From Chara braunii (taxonomy: Eukaryota; Streptophyta; Charophyceae; Charales; Characeae): a DNA stretch of 20,874 nucleotides. The notes below the pieces were generated by a model, which was not told the DNA's origin, searched no databases, and saw only the letters and a program-made list of their open reading frames with translations. The position numbers and the translations under genes are program-made. Shown here piece by piece: positions 1 through 9,394 of the stretch (positions within the stretch are counted from its first letter, which is position 1; each line of letters starts with the position of its first letter). Where the stretch lies: positions 1,267,623 to 1,288,496 of the forward strand of contig BFEA01000112.1 in NCBI GenBank assembly GCA_003427395.1, written 5' to 3'.

Positions 1-29
1 GGGAGGGGTCGCCCCACCCCCCCGCCAAC

Positions 30-136
30 CACCACACACACACGCGCATGTGCACACACACACACACACACTCACTCACTCTCTCTCACTCACTCTCTCA
101 CACTCACACACTCACTCACACACACTCACACTCACA

Positions 137-176
<40 letters not shown>
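30..176. repeat. Compound CA/CT microsatellite
   Basis: The stretch consists of CA dinucleotides interrupted by CACT and CT runs and ends in an uninterrupted CA tract just before position 174. ORFs through it are only His-Thr or Leu-Ser repeats and are not genes. It merges directly into the pyrimidine-rich minisatellite that follows. Confidence 0.95.
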
Positions 177-180
177 GGCG

Positions 181-385
181 CGCCCACCTCCCTCCCACCA
201 TTGGGATCGCCAATCTCCCGTCGGCCTCCGCCCACCTCCCGTCCGCCTCCTCCTGCCATCTCCTCTCCCTCTTCCTCCCCGCCTCCGCCACCTCCCGTCC
301 GCCTCCTCCCACCATCTCTTCTCTGCCTTCACCACCTCCCGTCTGCCTCCTCCCGCCATCTCCTCCCACTATCTCCTTTCAGCCT
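181..385. repeat. Pyrimidine-rich CCTCC minisatellite
   Basis: A unit beginning CACCTCCCGTCCGCCTCCTC and ending in CCATCTC recurs at about 233-262, 289-318 and 333-362, with a more degenerate copy near 205-230. The spacing is irregular, about 56 and 44 bp. The strand is almost free of purine runs, so the open frames here come from composition and not from a gene. Confidence 0.85.
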
Positions 386-429
386 CCACCCACTCCGCCG
401 GCTATATTCTCTCCGTGCCGCAAAGACGA

Positions 430-525
430 TTCCTTGAAGGGAGGAGGGGGGGGGGGCAGGGGGGGAAGGGAGGGAGGGAGGGAGGGAGGGAGGAAGAGAG
501 AGAAAGAGAGAGAGAGGGAGGGCAT
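430..525. repeat. Purine tract: G-run, (GGGA)n and GA
   Basis: A G-rich run is followed by GGGA tetranucleotide repeats and then AGAG repeats. Together with the preceding pyrimidine tract this gives an abrupt strand-asymmetry switch at about 425. No gene is seen. Confidence 0.9.
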
Positions 526-782
526 CTTCAACAGCAAGTAACAGCACAACAGAGCGGAGGTGAGCGGAGCGTAGAGTTTGTCGAATAGAGTCTGCCCGCG
601 TAGAGTAGTTTGTCGCGTTCGCTAGGTCCCTCAAGTTCCGTGAAGCAGGTGTATGGTCAGCCCGCAACCCAACGGGCGGTTCAACTCCAGCGCGGGCACG
701 AAGTAGGGCCTTAGCGCAACCCTGCAACGGGCCAATGGCCAGCAGGTGCCTGGGCGGTTCTTTTACGATGGGCCCTCTTTAC
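526..782. other. Unassigned region
   Basis: Moderately GC-rich sequence with no convincing ORF, RNA gene or repeat. The minus-strand frame through it continues into the purine tract and shows no recognisable domain. Confidence 0.4.
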
Positions 783-998
783 AACGTGCGTGATGATACA
801 GGCCGTGCGTGGTCCTACCGGGCAGATGGCTCGGATCGTCCCTCGATCTTAAGACCTTAAGATCGCACGACAATCCGGGCCGTCCGCCATGCCGGACGTC
901 CTGGACCGTTGCGATCTTAAAGTCTTAAGATCGTGCGAAAATCTGTACCATCAGGCCGGTAGGGCAGTGGGCGGCCCGGATCGCCCAATTCTCACGTT
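783..998. repeat. Large fold-back palindrome centred near 889
   Basis: The two halves are imperfect inverted copies. CCTACCGG at 814-821 pairs with CCGGTAGG at 956-963, CGATCTTAAG at 844-853 pairs with CTTAAGATCG at 925-934, and GGCC at 801-804 pairs with GGCC at 973-976. All these pairs share a centre at 889. AACGTG at 783-788 and CACGTT at 993-998 nearly extend it. Each arm also carries a nested smaller palindrome; the left one is CGATCTTAAG-AC-CTTAAGATCG. It could be a small fold-back transposon, a MITE or a hairpin RNA locus. I found no clear TSD. Confidence 0.7.
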
Positions 999-1084
999 AG
1001 CGATTTCTATAAGCGTAGGGATTGGTGGCTGGCATCGCATTTCGGCCTCCAAAAGGGGCCTGCGATTGATGCATGGCATGTACT

Positions 1085-1145
1085 GACTGGTGGTTAAATG
1101 GTCTCGGAGTAGCTTCGAGTTGCTAAGGGTCAGATCCCACTACCC
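1085..1145 (+). other. tRNA-like A-box/B-box relic (possible SINE head)
   Basis: TGGTTAAATGG at about 1091-1101 resembles a pol III A box. GGGTCAGATCCCACT at about 1127-1141 resembles a B box with its T-arm and is close to the end of plant tRNA-Leu genes. The intervening sequence does not fold into a convincing anticodon arm, so this is at most a decayed tRNA or a tRNA-derived SINE head. Chance similarity is possible. Confidence 0.3.
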
Positions 1146-1160
1146 TGGATTATTCATTTT

Positions 1161-1631
1161 TCACCCTCGATTACGAAGATCAACGGTAAGAAATGAACAA
1201 TAGGGGCTGTGGGATCTGGACCTAAGAGGCTCACCTGGATTCTGCAAACGAATAGCCGATACAGGTTTTGCCATCGTACTCCCAGAATCCTTGGATACCA
1301 ACGGCTGAGATCTGTTGTCAGTCTCCGTCTGCATTTTGCTGTTGTCGTCGGTAATGAGAGGAGATGGCCCTTGCGCCCCTTTCCTGTCCCACTCTCTTGC
1401 ATGTTGACGAATAGTTTCCCGACCATAACCACGACCCCCATGGTTCAGACGATTGGTCCTATCGCCATTGGAACTCGAAACCTCTGGATTCCAGCGGACC
1501 ACCTCAAACAGAAAAGTGTCTCTTGTTTCCACTCGTTGTCTGGCCGCTGCCGGCTGCAGCATCACATCCCCGTTAGCCGCTTGCCATGGGCTTGGCTGAG
1601 AATCATGATCATGCAAATTATCGTCTTCCAC
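1161..1631 (-). CDS. Unrecognised coding-like ORF (possible exon)
   Basis: An open frame of about 156 codons reads leftward, and its in-frame extension reaches a TAG near 1667. There is no in-frame ATG at the 5' end; the first start-like codon is GTG, so if real it is an exon or a fragment. The predicted protein is hydrophilic and rich in Gln, Asn, Arg, Ser and Asp, with segments such as TRDTFLFEVVRWNPEV and GGRGYGRETIRQHAREWDRK. It has no membrane segment or known motif. The composition would suit a disordered or gag-like protein. The plus strand is also open across the same interval, which weakens the case. I cannot name it. Confidence 0.3.
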   Translation of the reverse strand: MEDDNLHDHDSQPSPWQAANGDVMLQPAAARQRVETRDTFLFEVVRWNPEVSSSNGDRTNRLNHGGRGYGRETIRQHAREWDRKGAQGPSPLITDDNSKMQTETDNRSQPLVSKDSGSTMAKPVSAIRLQNPGEPLRSRSHSPYCSFLTVDLRNRG

Positions 1632-2041
1632 ATGAGTACGAATGAACCTCCCTACCCGCCCCTACACCACAATTTTTAATTCACCGAAAAGTGTCAGCGC
1701 AAAAGGGATGAACAAACACAAATTCTCCACAAACTGCTCAGAAAAGCATTTGAAAAGGACATCAATAGTCGGAAAATGAATGGAATAGGATAATCCAATG
1801 CCTTTGTACTGGTGAACGGAAACATCCACACGTTAAAAACGAACAAACAAACAAAGAGAAACTTCTGAAAAAGCAATTACGCCACAAAGATGCAGGTCTT
1901 GCTGAAACAAGCCTCAAGGTCCCCCCTTCGAATGTACCACCATCGACAAAATAGTAAACTGGCAGAAACCAGAAAAGGTCCAGGCTCATCTATGATGAGC
2001 GGGGGGAAAAAAAAAAAAAAAAAAAAACAATAACAGAAAAC

Positions 2042-2051
2042 GTTCAGGACC
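2042..2051. repeat. Target-site duplication, left copy
   Basis: GTTCAGGACC immediately precedes the left terminal inverted repeat of the 1218-bp element and recurs exactly at 3270-3279. Confidence 0.75.
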
Positions 2052-3269
2052 TTAGTTGTGGCGCATCTATGCGTTGCGCAACGCGCTGCGATGCGCGATG
2101 CGCCGTGCGCCCCCGGGCGGCACCCGGAATGATGCGCGCGCGCTGCGCTGCGCGACACTTCGCTGCGCAGCGCCCCAATGTGTCGGGGGGTGCATGGGGC
2201 TCACGCATCGGCACGCGTGGTGCATGCAGTATTTTTTCAACGATGGGCCGTGCAGGAACAGCTGAACCAGGTCGAGTTATCCAGTTCACATGGGTAACAA
2301 GTTAATAACCTACCTCAATGACGGAGGGAATGGAGGAGGGAGGAACACATCGATGACACGGGAGCAGGGGGGAGTTAGAAGGACGGAGGGAGGAGGGAGG
2401 AAGGAGGAGCACACCTATGACGAAGGAGGGAGAGGAAGGAGAACAACGGAGGGAAGAGGAGATCGGCGACGAGGGAGGATTGAGGAGGACGGAGAATGAT
2501 GACGAGAGCGACGGAGGGAATGGAGGGAGGAGCACACCGATGACGAGGGAGTAGGGGGAAGGTAGAAGGGCGGAGCAAGGATGGAGGAGCACACCGATGA
2601 CGAAGGAGGGAGGGGGAGGAGAACAGCAAAGGGAGGAGGAGATCGATGACAAGGGAGGATTGACAAGGAGGAGAACAACGGGAAGGATTGACGAGGAGGA
2701 GAACAATGAGGAGGATTGACGAGGAGGAGAACGATGGGGAGGATTGAGAACGAGGAGAACGATGACCAGAAACAAACAGAGGGAATGGGGAAGGGAAGAG
2801 CACACGGATGAAGATGGAGGATGGGGAAGGTAGAAGGGCGGAGGAGTAGGAGAACGATGACGGATGAGAGCCCTATGATAAGCGGGGTAGTCCGAGAAGG
2901 ATGACGAAAGAGGGAGGAAGACGGAGAAGGAGAAGAATGATGAAATGGGGAGGAGGGGCTGCACAGTTTCCACAGACAGAGAGAGAGAGAGGGAGAGAGG
3001 GGCTGCTGGTAACCCATCTGGATATGGCTGCTTCCTTCCCCCTTCCCGCTGCTGCGTCCTTCGGCTCCTTCCCGCCGGCGTGGGGCAGGTCCGAGTAGTT
3101 CGACAATGAACTACTTGGATCTCCCCGCTTTTTTTTTTTGGGGGGGGGGGGCGCGCGCCCTTAATTTTTTTTGGTGGACTCTGTATTTTTGGCATGTGCC
3201 GCATAACGTGCACGCTGCGCGGTGCCGCGCATGTGCGCTTTGCAGCGCATGTCGATGCGCCACATCTAT
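2052..3269. mobile_element. 1218-bp non-autonomous TIR element, Mutator-like by TSD
   Basis: The left end reads TTAGTTGTGGCGCATC. The right end, read inward on the other strand, is ATAGATGTGGCGCATC, which matches at 14 of 16 positions. A 10-bp duplication GTTCAGGACC flanks it exactly (2042-2051 and 3270-3279). Both subterminal regions (about 2060-2190 and 3205-3262) are packed with TGCGC/GCGCA motifs. The interior is a purine minisatellite plus a T-run/G-run near 3130-3151, with no transposase. A 9-11-bp TSD is typical of Mutator-like elements, so that is the best guess; the TIR sequence itself does not decide the superfamily. Confidence 0.75.
2300..2960. repeat. Purine-rich degenerate minisatellite
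   Basis: The segment is made of variants of GGAGGAGAACGATGACGAGG and GGAGGGAGGAGCACACCGATGA with irregular periods. It fills most of the interior of the TIR element. Long minus-strand ORFs across it (Ser/Pro/Leu-rich, including one of 328 codons) come from the missing stop codons in a pyrimidine-rich strand and are not genes. Confidence 0.85.
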
Positions 3270-3279
3270 GTTCAGGACC
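3270..3279. repeat. Target-site duplication, right copy
   Basis: GTTCAGGACC directly follows the right TIR and is identical to 2042-2051. Confidence 0.75.
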
Positions 3280-3289
3280 CATGCTCAAG

Positions 3290-3780
3290 TAACGGTGTCA
3301 CACTGCCACACCATTTTTTAATTATAAGCCCTTCTTTTGCAACGGTGCACTTCTCGAGTTGTGCAAAATTCACAGATGCACCCCTCATGTCTTGACACTT
3401 TTGGCGTTTCGCATATATGACGCCTCCACTTCCCAAGGGCAAGTACCGCATGATCTACCTGTCTACCGTCTTCCCCCAAATAGGACAGATTGTCATTATA
3501 GCCGTATTCCGCTCACCTTTCAGTCCAGATGCAGCAAACATTGACCGTATGTTTTGTTCAGGGAAAGGAGGTTGGAAGTGCTTCCCCACTACTTCCACCT
3601 CGTGTACTCATTAGACTTCGAAGACGGTTCAACGGTTACAAAACCACACACACACAAAAAAAAAAAAAACAGAAAGAAGTTTGAGAAGTTTTTTTGCCAG
3701 TCAGAACAGATCCATAAATATGTTCAAGATGAACTTGTGAGGACATCTCCAAATGCACCACAGAGTGGCACAGACAGAAA
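3290..3780. other. Unassigned region
   Basis: Nothing convincing is seen apart from a short CA tract running into an A-run at about 3645-3670. The ORFs are short and carry no recognisable motif. Confidence 0.4.
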
Positions 3781-3786
3781 TCCGCA

Positions 3787-3825
3787 CCTGGACAAAATCA
3801 CAGTCAGATGCATCTGCGAGGCTCA
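3787..3825. repeat. Copy of a dispersed CTGGACA..ATCACAGTCAGAT motif
   Basis: CTGGACAAAATCACAGTCAG here matches CTGGACATAATCACAGTCAG near 5040-5059, inside the tandem pair at 4931-5096. It overlaps a perfect 12-bp palindrome CAGATGCATCTG (about 3804-3815). This may be a fragment of the same unidentified repeat family. Confidence 0.5.
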
Positions 3826-4330
3826 AAGGCCTCGATACGCCCTACTGGGCCCTACTTTCAGTACAGTCGGCCGCCCTAATGAAGGCAGGCTCGACCAAGG
3901 CCTACAGGCCCATTTTGGGGTCACCACGCAACTGGGGAAATTCAGGCAGTTGCGCAGCGCCAGTTGGTTGAGAGCGCCCAGGCCCGGGCTGCCTTTTTTT
4001 ACATGTAACTGAGGCAGGCCCTGGGCCAGATATGCAACATGGGCCGAACACAGGCTGCGGGCAGTTGGGCACGGGTAACCACCACAGGCCCTGGGCCTGA
4101 TCCGTTCCGACTGGGGCTCAGCCTCACAGGGCCTACCGGAAGCTTCTGGATCAAGGCCCAGTGGCAGGCAGGCCGCACGCCGCGGGCAGGTCACTTCCAT
4201 TTAGGAAGTGCCTGCCCCAGCACTCCTCATTCGGGCACTGGCTGCATGCTGCGCAAGCGCTGCTGCGCTACACGCTGGCCAGGCTCACGCGCTCACGGGC
4301 GAGCAGGGAGAGGCAGGCAGCCATAGCCGA
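3826..4330. repeat. Segment dense in GGCC palindromic motifs
   Basis: CAGGCCC, GGGCC and close variants (for example CAGGCCCTGGGCCAGAT and CAGGCCCTGGGCCTGAT) recur about ten times. Such clustered subterminal motifs occur in hAT-like DNA elements. I found no matching TIR and TSD pair, so the nature of the segment is unresolved. No gene is supported. Confidence 0.4.
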
Positions 4331-4930
4331 GCTGCGCTGCAGAGCTGGATGGGGCGCATGGTGGACCTTGGGTGCACGTGGCATCTGTGAGTGGGGCATC
4401 GAGGTTGTGAGTGATACGAGAGACATACCTGGTGCTTGAGGCGAACGGCATTGGCCGAGATCTGCTCGTACTTCGGGGAGCTGTTGACGTCACCGGCGGC
4501 ATTGTAGATAGGCTAGATAGGATCTGCCATTTGTAGTCTGGGCGCAGAGCGCCAGATAGGATGTCGACATTGGTTCTTTGTTGATGATGATGAGACTATT
4601 CGAACATTGTCACTTATGAGCTTTTGCTGTGCTCTTATTTGGTGGGACTCATGTTGCAATTCTGCTTTTGGTTCGCGGTCACGACTATCTGGTCTCATCT
4701 GTATGATGCTGCTTGGTTTCTGAAGTTCGCTATCGCTCATTTTCCTTGCACATCTACACATCCTGGTTTTCTTACTTATGCATCCGCCGGTCATCGCGAT
4801 CTGTTTGGACGGGTCAATGGTTCCACAAACAAACAGTTTGCGAGAAAGAAATCCTTCAGGAAACGACTTGACGGGTCCAGACGAGGACCAACTTAAGAAT
4901 CTTCAGGTCTACAGAAGGGTATCCTCGAAG
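4331..4930. other. Unassigned region
   Basis: No supported gene or repeat. A plus-strand frame of about 90 codons at 4624-4896 has a hydrophobic beginning but no motif or neighbour that supports it. Confidence 0.35.
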
Positions 4931-5096
4931 TGACATGCTCACACAAGAACTTCGTAATGATTTCTGGACTTCATCGCAGTCAGATTGTGGTTGGATTCCT
5001 AGACTCTAATTGACATACTCACACTTTTGTAGTGATTTTCTGGACATAATCACAGTCAGATACATCCAGATCGGGCCATAAATGCGGTTGGATTCT
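4931..5096. repeat. Diverged tandem duplication, period 80 bp
   Basis: Unit 1 begins TGACATGCTCACACAAGAAC at 4931 and unit 2 begins TGACATACTCACACTT at 5011. Both continue through TGATTT(T)CTGGAC, CACAGTCAGAT or CGCAGTCAGAT, and GGTTGGATTC. A related motif in the opposite orientation follows at about 5108-5128, and another lies downstream of the U6-like relic near 16440-16460. Confidence 0.6.
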
Positions 5097-5143
5097 TTCA
5101 AGAAAGCCTTCGTGTGAGTTTGCCCTGATTCTCCACAATGAGT

Positions 5144-5146
<3 letters not shown>

Positions 5147-5199
<53 letters not shown>
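5147..5199. repeat. (GA)n microsatellite
   Basis: Uninterrupted GA dinucleotides for about 53 bp. It is the reverse complement of the CT tract at 5357-5514. Confidence 0.97.
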
Positions 5200-5202
<3 letters not shown>

Positions 5203-5354
5203 CATAAGTAGCATAGGAGAAATCACGGAGGAATCTGAAGGCGCAGGGTAGAGGAGGGAACAAGCAGGTGAGGAGTGGCCAGCTATAGAGAGGACAATAG
5301 GAAACAAAGTAGATACAAGCTAGATAGATGATAAAGAGAGGACAACAGAGGCCG

Positions 5355-5356
<2 letters not shown>

Positions 5357-5434
<78 letters not shown>

Positions 5435-5435
5435 N

Positions 5436-5528
<93 letters not shown>

Positions 5529-5578
5529 TCAGACACACGCACACGCATGCATGCACACACGTACACACACACACAACA
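5357..5578. repeat. (CT)n tract with an N, then GC and CA runs
   Basis: The CT run covers 5357-5514 with a single undetermined base at 5435. It is followed by alternating GC (about 5515-5528) and then CA/CG repeats to about 5578. The single N probably marks an assembly gap, so the true length is unknown. ORFs of Ser-Leu or Arg-Glu repeats here are artefacts. Confidence 0.95.
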
Positions 5579-5579
5579 C

Positions 5580-5960
5580 GCAGTTAATAGAAGGCCCAAA
5601 ATTCGGGGTTTTTCGCCGCATCACTACAAGCAATGTCGTCGAAACTTTTGCAAACAATCTATGCAGGCTCATAATACAAACATCAAAAAATCAAACAGGC
5701 CAAAAAAAACGAAAAAAAAAAAATGAACAGCACTATAAAACCCTATTCGAAGCAGCTTTTGAAGTTCGGCAAAACGTTTCCCGAATTCGGTGTTTTTGCC
5801 AACTTTTTCGTTACTCGTCCAAATACGCCGAAACCGAAGACAGATATACCCTAAAGCCATACATATTAGACAAAAAAACAAAACAAAAAAAAGCAAAAAT
5901 TCAGGGAAATATGGCAGTTTCCGTGAAAACTTTGCCGAAAATGACACCACCTACTGACCA
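5580..5960. other. AT-rich unassigned region with repeated TTCGG..GTTTTT motifs
   Basis: AATTCGGGGTTTTTCGCC (about 5599) and AATTCGGTGTTTTTGCC (about 5784) are related, and TTCGGCAAA (about 5765) is inverted as TTTGCCGAA (about 5931). These may be remnants of a small inverted-repeat element. No ORF is supported. Confidence 0.35.
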
Positions 5961-5969
5961 CGAGTGATG

Positions 5970-6008
5970 CATACATGTGCACACACACACATGAGCACAC
6001 ATGCACGC

Positions 6009-6054
<46 letters not shown>

Positions 6055-6055
6055 G
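5970..6055. repeat. (CA)n microsatellite
   Basis: CA repeats with ATG and CG interruptions, then an uninterrupted CA run to about 6053. On the minus strand it gives a Cys-Val repeat appended to an upstream frame, which should not be read as protein. Confidence 0.95.
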
Positions 6056-6154
6056 CATACACCAAGAAGAAGACAAGAAATAAAAAAGCATACACCAAGA
6101 AGCATCAAGGAAGACGGATAAGGAAAAGCAAGGTGATGGCAGTTAAGGCGTACC

Positions 6155-6558
6155 AATGAGAGTGTCTCATAGATCAAGAAGCTAGCAGCTATTGCCACGG
6201 CTGTGAGCATGAACAGTTTGATGAATGGCCTGCAGTCGCTCCTGGATGCCACTGCTCGACTCTTGAGCTCATTCTCCAACAGATGAAATGGAAGAACATC
6301 CGCCGCTGATCTTGTCGTTTCTGGAATATTGCTCCACAAGACAGGATGACCTCCACTACAGCGCGGATATCCATACGCAACAACTCGAGGCACAGACTCA
6401 AGAGAGTACGACGCCGCTCGAGTGGCATGATCCAACCGCGTGTCGTTGCCGTCATGGCCATGCTTACTGCCCAAGAAAGCACCACCAATACGCCAGCTGT
6501 GTGCTCGGCCGTTTCCTCCCATTGCGCTGTTCCCGGAAGAAGTAAAAGACCAAATCAA
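6155..6558 (-). CDS. Weak candidate exon with one hydrophobic segment
   Basis: A minus-strand frame starting at 6558 includes a stretch resembling LFMLTAVAIAASFLIYETL, which could be one membrane helix, preceded by a Ser/Arg-rich segment. A GGTACG that could serve as a splice donor lies on the minus strand just after it (about 6150), before the frame runs into the CA microsatellite. A second minus frame over the same interval is also open, and no family is recognised, so this may be chance. Confidence 0.2.
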
Positions 6559-6565
6559 CCCGACG

Positions 6566-6637
6566 TCTTGCCTCTCCGCAATGAGAAAACAAGATAGCCA
6601 CTCTTGCCTCTCCGCAATGAGGAAAGAAGATAGCCGC
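6566..6637. repeat. Tandem duplication, period 36 bp
   Basis: TCTTGCCTCTCCGCAATGAG starts at 6566 and again at 6602. Each copy continues (A/G)AAA(C/G)AAGATAGCC. Confidence 0.85.
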
Positions 6638-6639
6638 TG

Positions 6640-8060
6640 CTTCTAGCCCAATTTCAGGTCACACGAAAGCCTGTACTTCCACGCAGTGATACCTGCACCG
6701 TCTTAGCCTCGTCCGAGCAGCACCCCTTTCTCCTCTTTCCCTCCTTCCTGCCTGTGCTCTCCTTCCTATCTGGTATCGGTGCAGCCTCGCTTCTACGTTT
6801 GCCGTAAAGCATGCTTCTAATCACCTACAAAAGCAACCAAACGGAGTGACAACAAATGCCACCTCCATGTATGCGTGCAGGGAGAGGGTGCCAGAAAGAA
6901 GAGGAGAAAAAGGAAGGTAAGGGAAAGAAAGATATTGATACAACAGACGCCTCCTCTTCCTCCTCTTCCTGCGAGTAACAGTGTGAGGATAATAGCATTG
7001 CCCTGGAGGCTTTTGTGCCTATTCTCGAGATGCCAGGAACGGAATAGGAAAAATGCCAACTTCCCCAGCTATGGAACTTCTGAAATAGGAAAAATGCCAA
7101 CTTCCCTATCAGCCAAACCGTCAATCAAGGGATCAACCTTCAGCCGATTCCTCCTGACTGTACTTAACCAAAAATTTTGCATCAATTCTCTTCTGATCGT
7201 CTCACCTGCAGCACCATACTCCGTCTCCGTCATACAGGTGACACACAAGCATACCGCAGTTTACCACACCCCTATTGGATGATCAGGCAGACTGAGATCG
7301 ATCAGGCAGTCACATAGCTCATAATACACAATGAACTAACAATGCTTTGCTGACCCTGTCAACTTCTCAATGCTCGAGCAGAGAATGGGTAAGAGAGGGA
7401 GAAGAGGACAAATAACGAGGGGCAGTGACAGACTGTTTCGTCGAGTTTCAGACTCATCAGGAGGCCGAATACATATATTTATGTTTCCTGCGATCAGCAC
7501 AGCCTCAGGTAAGGCAAACAATGCTTCAGACTGCCAAAATCATCTCCAAACCAGGCCTGAAACCTTGTCTTTCTCTCTCTATATTCAAGACTAATGCCAG
7601 TGCATCCCTTCCTTTGCCTATGGGTATGTCCGATAGAAATCATCTGTCAGAACCTGGCCTACTTTTCACAAGCAAATACATTGTGGAATACCCGCTGTTT
7701 GACTCAGAACATATACGCCAGTTCCTCTTTCCTATCCTCCTAGAAAACCGAGGAGAAGCTTGAAAGTCGCGGTGGATTCACGACAGCATTGCAGTTAAAC
7801 CTCAAAAATGTTTAAATAAATGGCCTTATTAACAACCTCATTCCCTCATGCAAATCCTCGTAAGAATATGCTTACCGATGAAAAAGAAGGGACTGGCCTT
7901 TCATCCTTTCATCTGCATCGCACATGGATAGTCTCTGGGGACATCCAATGAAGCATGACGCCATGCACCCAATTGCATACTCTATGCTCAGAGAGGCTAG
8001 GCTGGCTACACTTCACTGAACTGTGCTATTGGGTTTGCGCAACTTTGCGCTCTCGCGAAT
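6640..8060. other. Unassigned region
   Basis: No supported gene. The only structure seen is a 23-bp repeat beginning AATAGGAAAAATGCCAACTT at 7043 and 7084 (period 41 bp). ORFs of up to 135 codons on either strand lack motifs and overlap each other in several frames. Confidence 0.4.
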
Positions 8061-8066
8061 CCAAAT

Positions 8067-8097
8067 GGAGTTTTGGAGTTTTGGAGTTTTGGAGTTT
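8067..8097. repeat. (GGAGTTTT)4 tandem octamer
   Basis: Three full GGAGTTTT units and a fourth ending GGAGTTT are adjacent and perfect. Confidence 0.95.
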
Positions 8098-8192
8098 CTT
8101 CCAACATAAACCTGCAGAAACAAAAGCGACAAACAGAATGAAACACAAAGCAAAGCAAAAGGGAGGGGGGTAAGTACTGCTTTCCACAATTA

Positions 8193-8360
8193 AATCAGCA
8201 ACAAAAGAATAGTTAGACCAAACGAAAATGTCATTTCTGATCTGTCTGAGTTTTATGCGACGGTGTAGAAACAAAAATCAGGAACAAGAAAAGCTAGACC
8301 AAACAATAATGGCATTTCCGATCTGTCTGAATGTTCTGCGACGGTGTAGAAACAAAAATT
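8193..8360. repeat. Diverged tandem duplication, period about 81 bp
   Basis: Both units contain AG(T/C)TAGACCAAAC (8211 and 8292), then ATCTGTCTGA and finally GCGACGGTGTAGAAACAAAA. Substitutions are scattered, so the duplication is not very recent. No coding signal is seen. Confidence 0.85.
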
Positions 8361-9330
8361 TAGTACCCCTCCCCACCCGCAGGTAAAAAAAAGAAGAAGA
8401 AAAAAACGACTAAAGAGTACAAGAACTATCTCAGTTGGTCTTCCGATGCTCTGACCTCGTAGAATGTTTACAGTTTTCACAGTGTCCGACACTACTACTG
8501 CCCCAGTGAGGGCTTGTATGTTGCCCATCCTGTGAGATTATAACTCCCCAGCAGAATCAATTTCCTAGAATAGCTTGCTGTCTTCTTTTTTTTTCGTGTG
8601 TGTGTAAAGACACAACCCCCTTTAAATTCTGGGAGGGCAACACTCCTGTTGCTTATCAGCTTGCCGTTGTATTGATGTGTTGGAGGCGAGAAACAAGCTT
8701 TCATAGTCGACACACTTCAGTGTTGTGTTTAAACTTAAAAAAAAGGAGAAGAAAAACATATATATTGGAATCGCTGGTAGAGTGAGAACGCAGTAACACT
8801 GCACAAAGTCCTACCAACCTTACCAACCCTTATTCCTATGCAATGAGTGGATATTATCCCCAAAGCCCTCCCCACTTTTTTGTCTTCTTTGCATTAACCC
8901 CCTCCACCTCTGTAAGTTTTCCCCTCACAGCGCAATTTGCTCAAATGCCTGCCACAAAAGCACACTTGCAGTCTAAGAAACTTTGCTCTAATCCAGGCTG
9001 GCTAAGAGAAATTCCCCCACCCACCCAGGCATTCACAACGGAACTCCACTCAGGCAGGCCGGACCACACACACTCCGCAAGCCAGATGGACCAAAAATGG
9101 TGCGAGAGCCTTGGGGTGGGGTCGCCGGCAGGGTGCAGGAGCTGAGCCTGCTCTGAGCCCTAAAAAGTCCAGCATAACCTCTAAGTTTCGTGGTGTTCAG
9201 CTATAAGGCTAGTTGGGTGTATAAATGGGGTTTAAGCCTTTACGGGGTTCTGGACTCGGGAGGGGTGTGAGTTGAATTTCTGTTTCGAACTTTTGAAGCT
9301 ATTTCCATTAAATTAAGTATATATATTCTC
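8361..9330. other. Unassigned region
   Basis: Nothing supported. A TATAAAT (about 9219) occurs without a convincing downstream ORF. A plus-strand frame at 8843-9145 (100 codons) has no recognisable feature. Confidence 0.35.
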
Positions 9331-9332
9331 TA

Positions 9333-9394
9333 TCTGGGCTTACTAAGAAAAACTGAAGTGAGTTCTGGGCTTACTAAGAAAAACTGAAGTGAGA
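9333..9394. repeat. Tandem duplication, period 31 bp
   Basis: Two nearly identical units begin TCTGGGCTTACTAAGAAAAA at 9333 and 9364, differing only in the last base (GAGT or GAGA). A recent local duplication. Confidence 0.9.

Noticed and set aside
2302-3288. 328-codon minus-strand ORF
   Set aside because: It lies in the purine minisatellite of a TIR element; the Ser/Pro/Leu runs come from repeat composition.
3826-4330. DNA transposon with GGCC subterminal motifs
   Set aside because: No paired TIRs or TSD could be found, so it is kept only as a motif-dense segment.
5006-5599. 197-codon minus-strand ORF
   Set aside because: Mostly Arg-Glu and Ser-Leu repeats from GA/CT microsatellites, and it crosses an N.
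9212-9226. TATA-box promoter (GTATAAATGG)
   Set aside because: No supported ORF or other promoter signal downstream.
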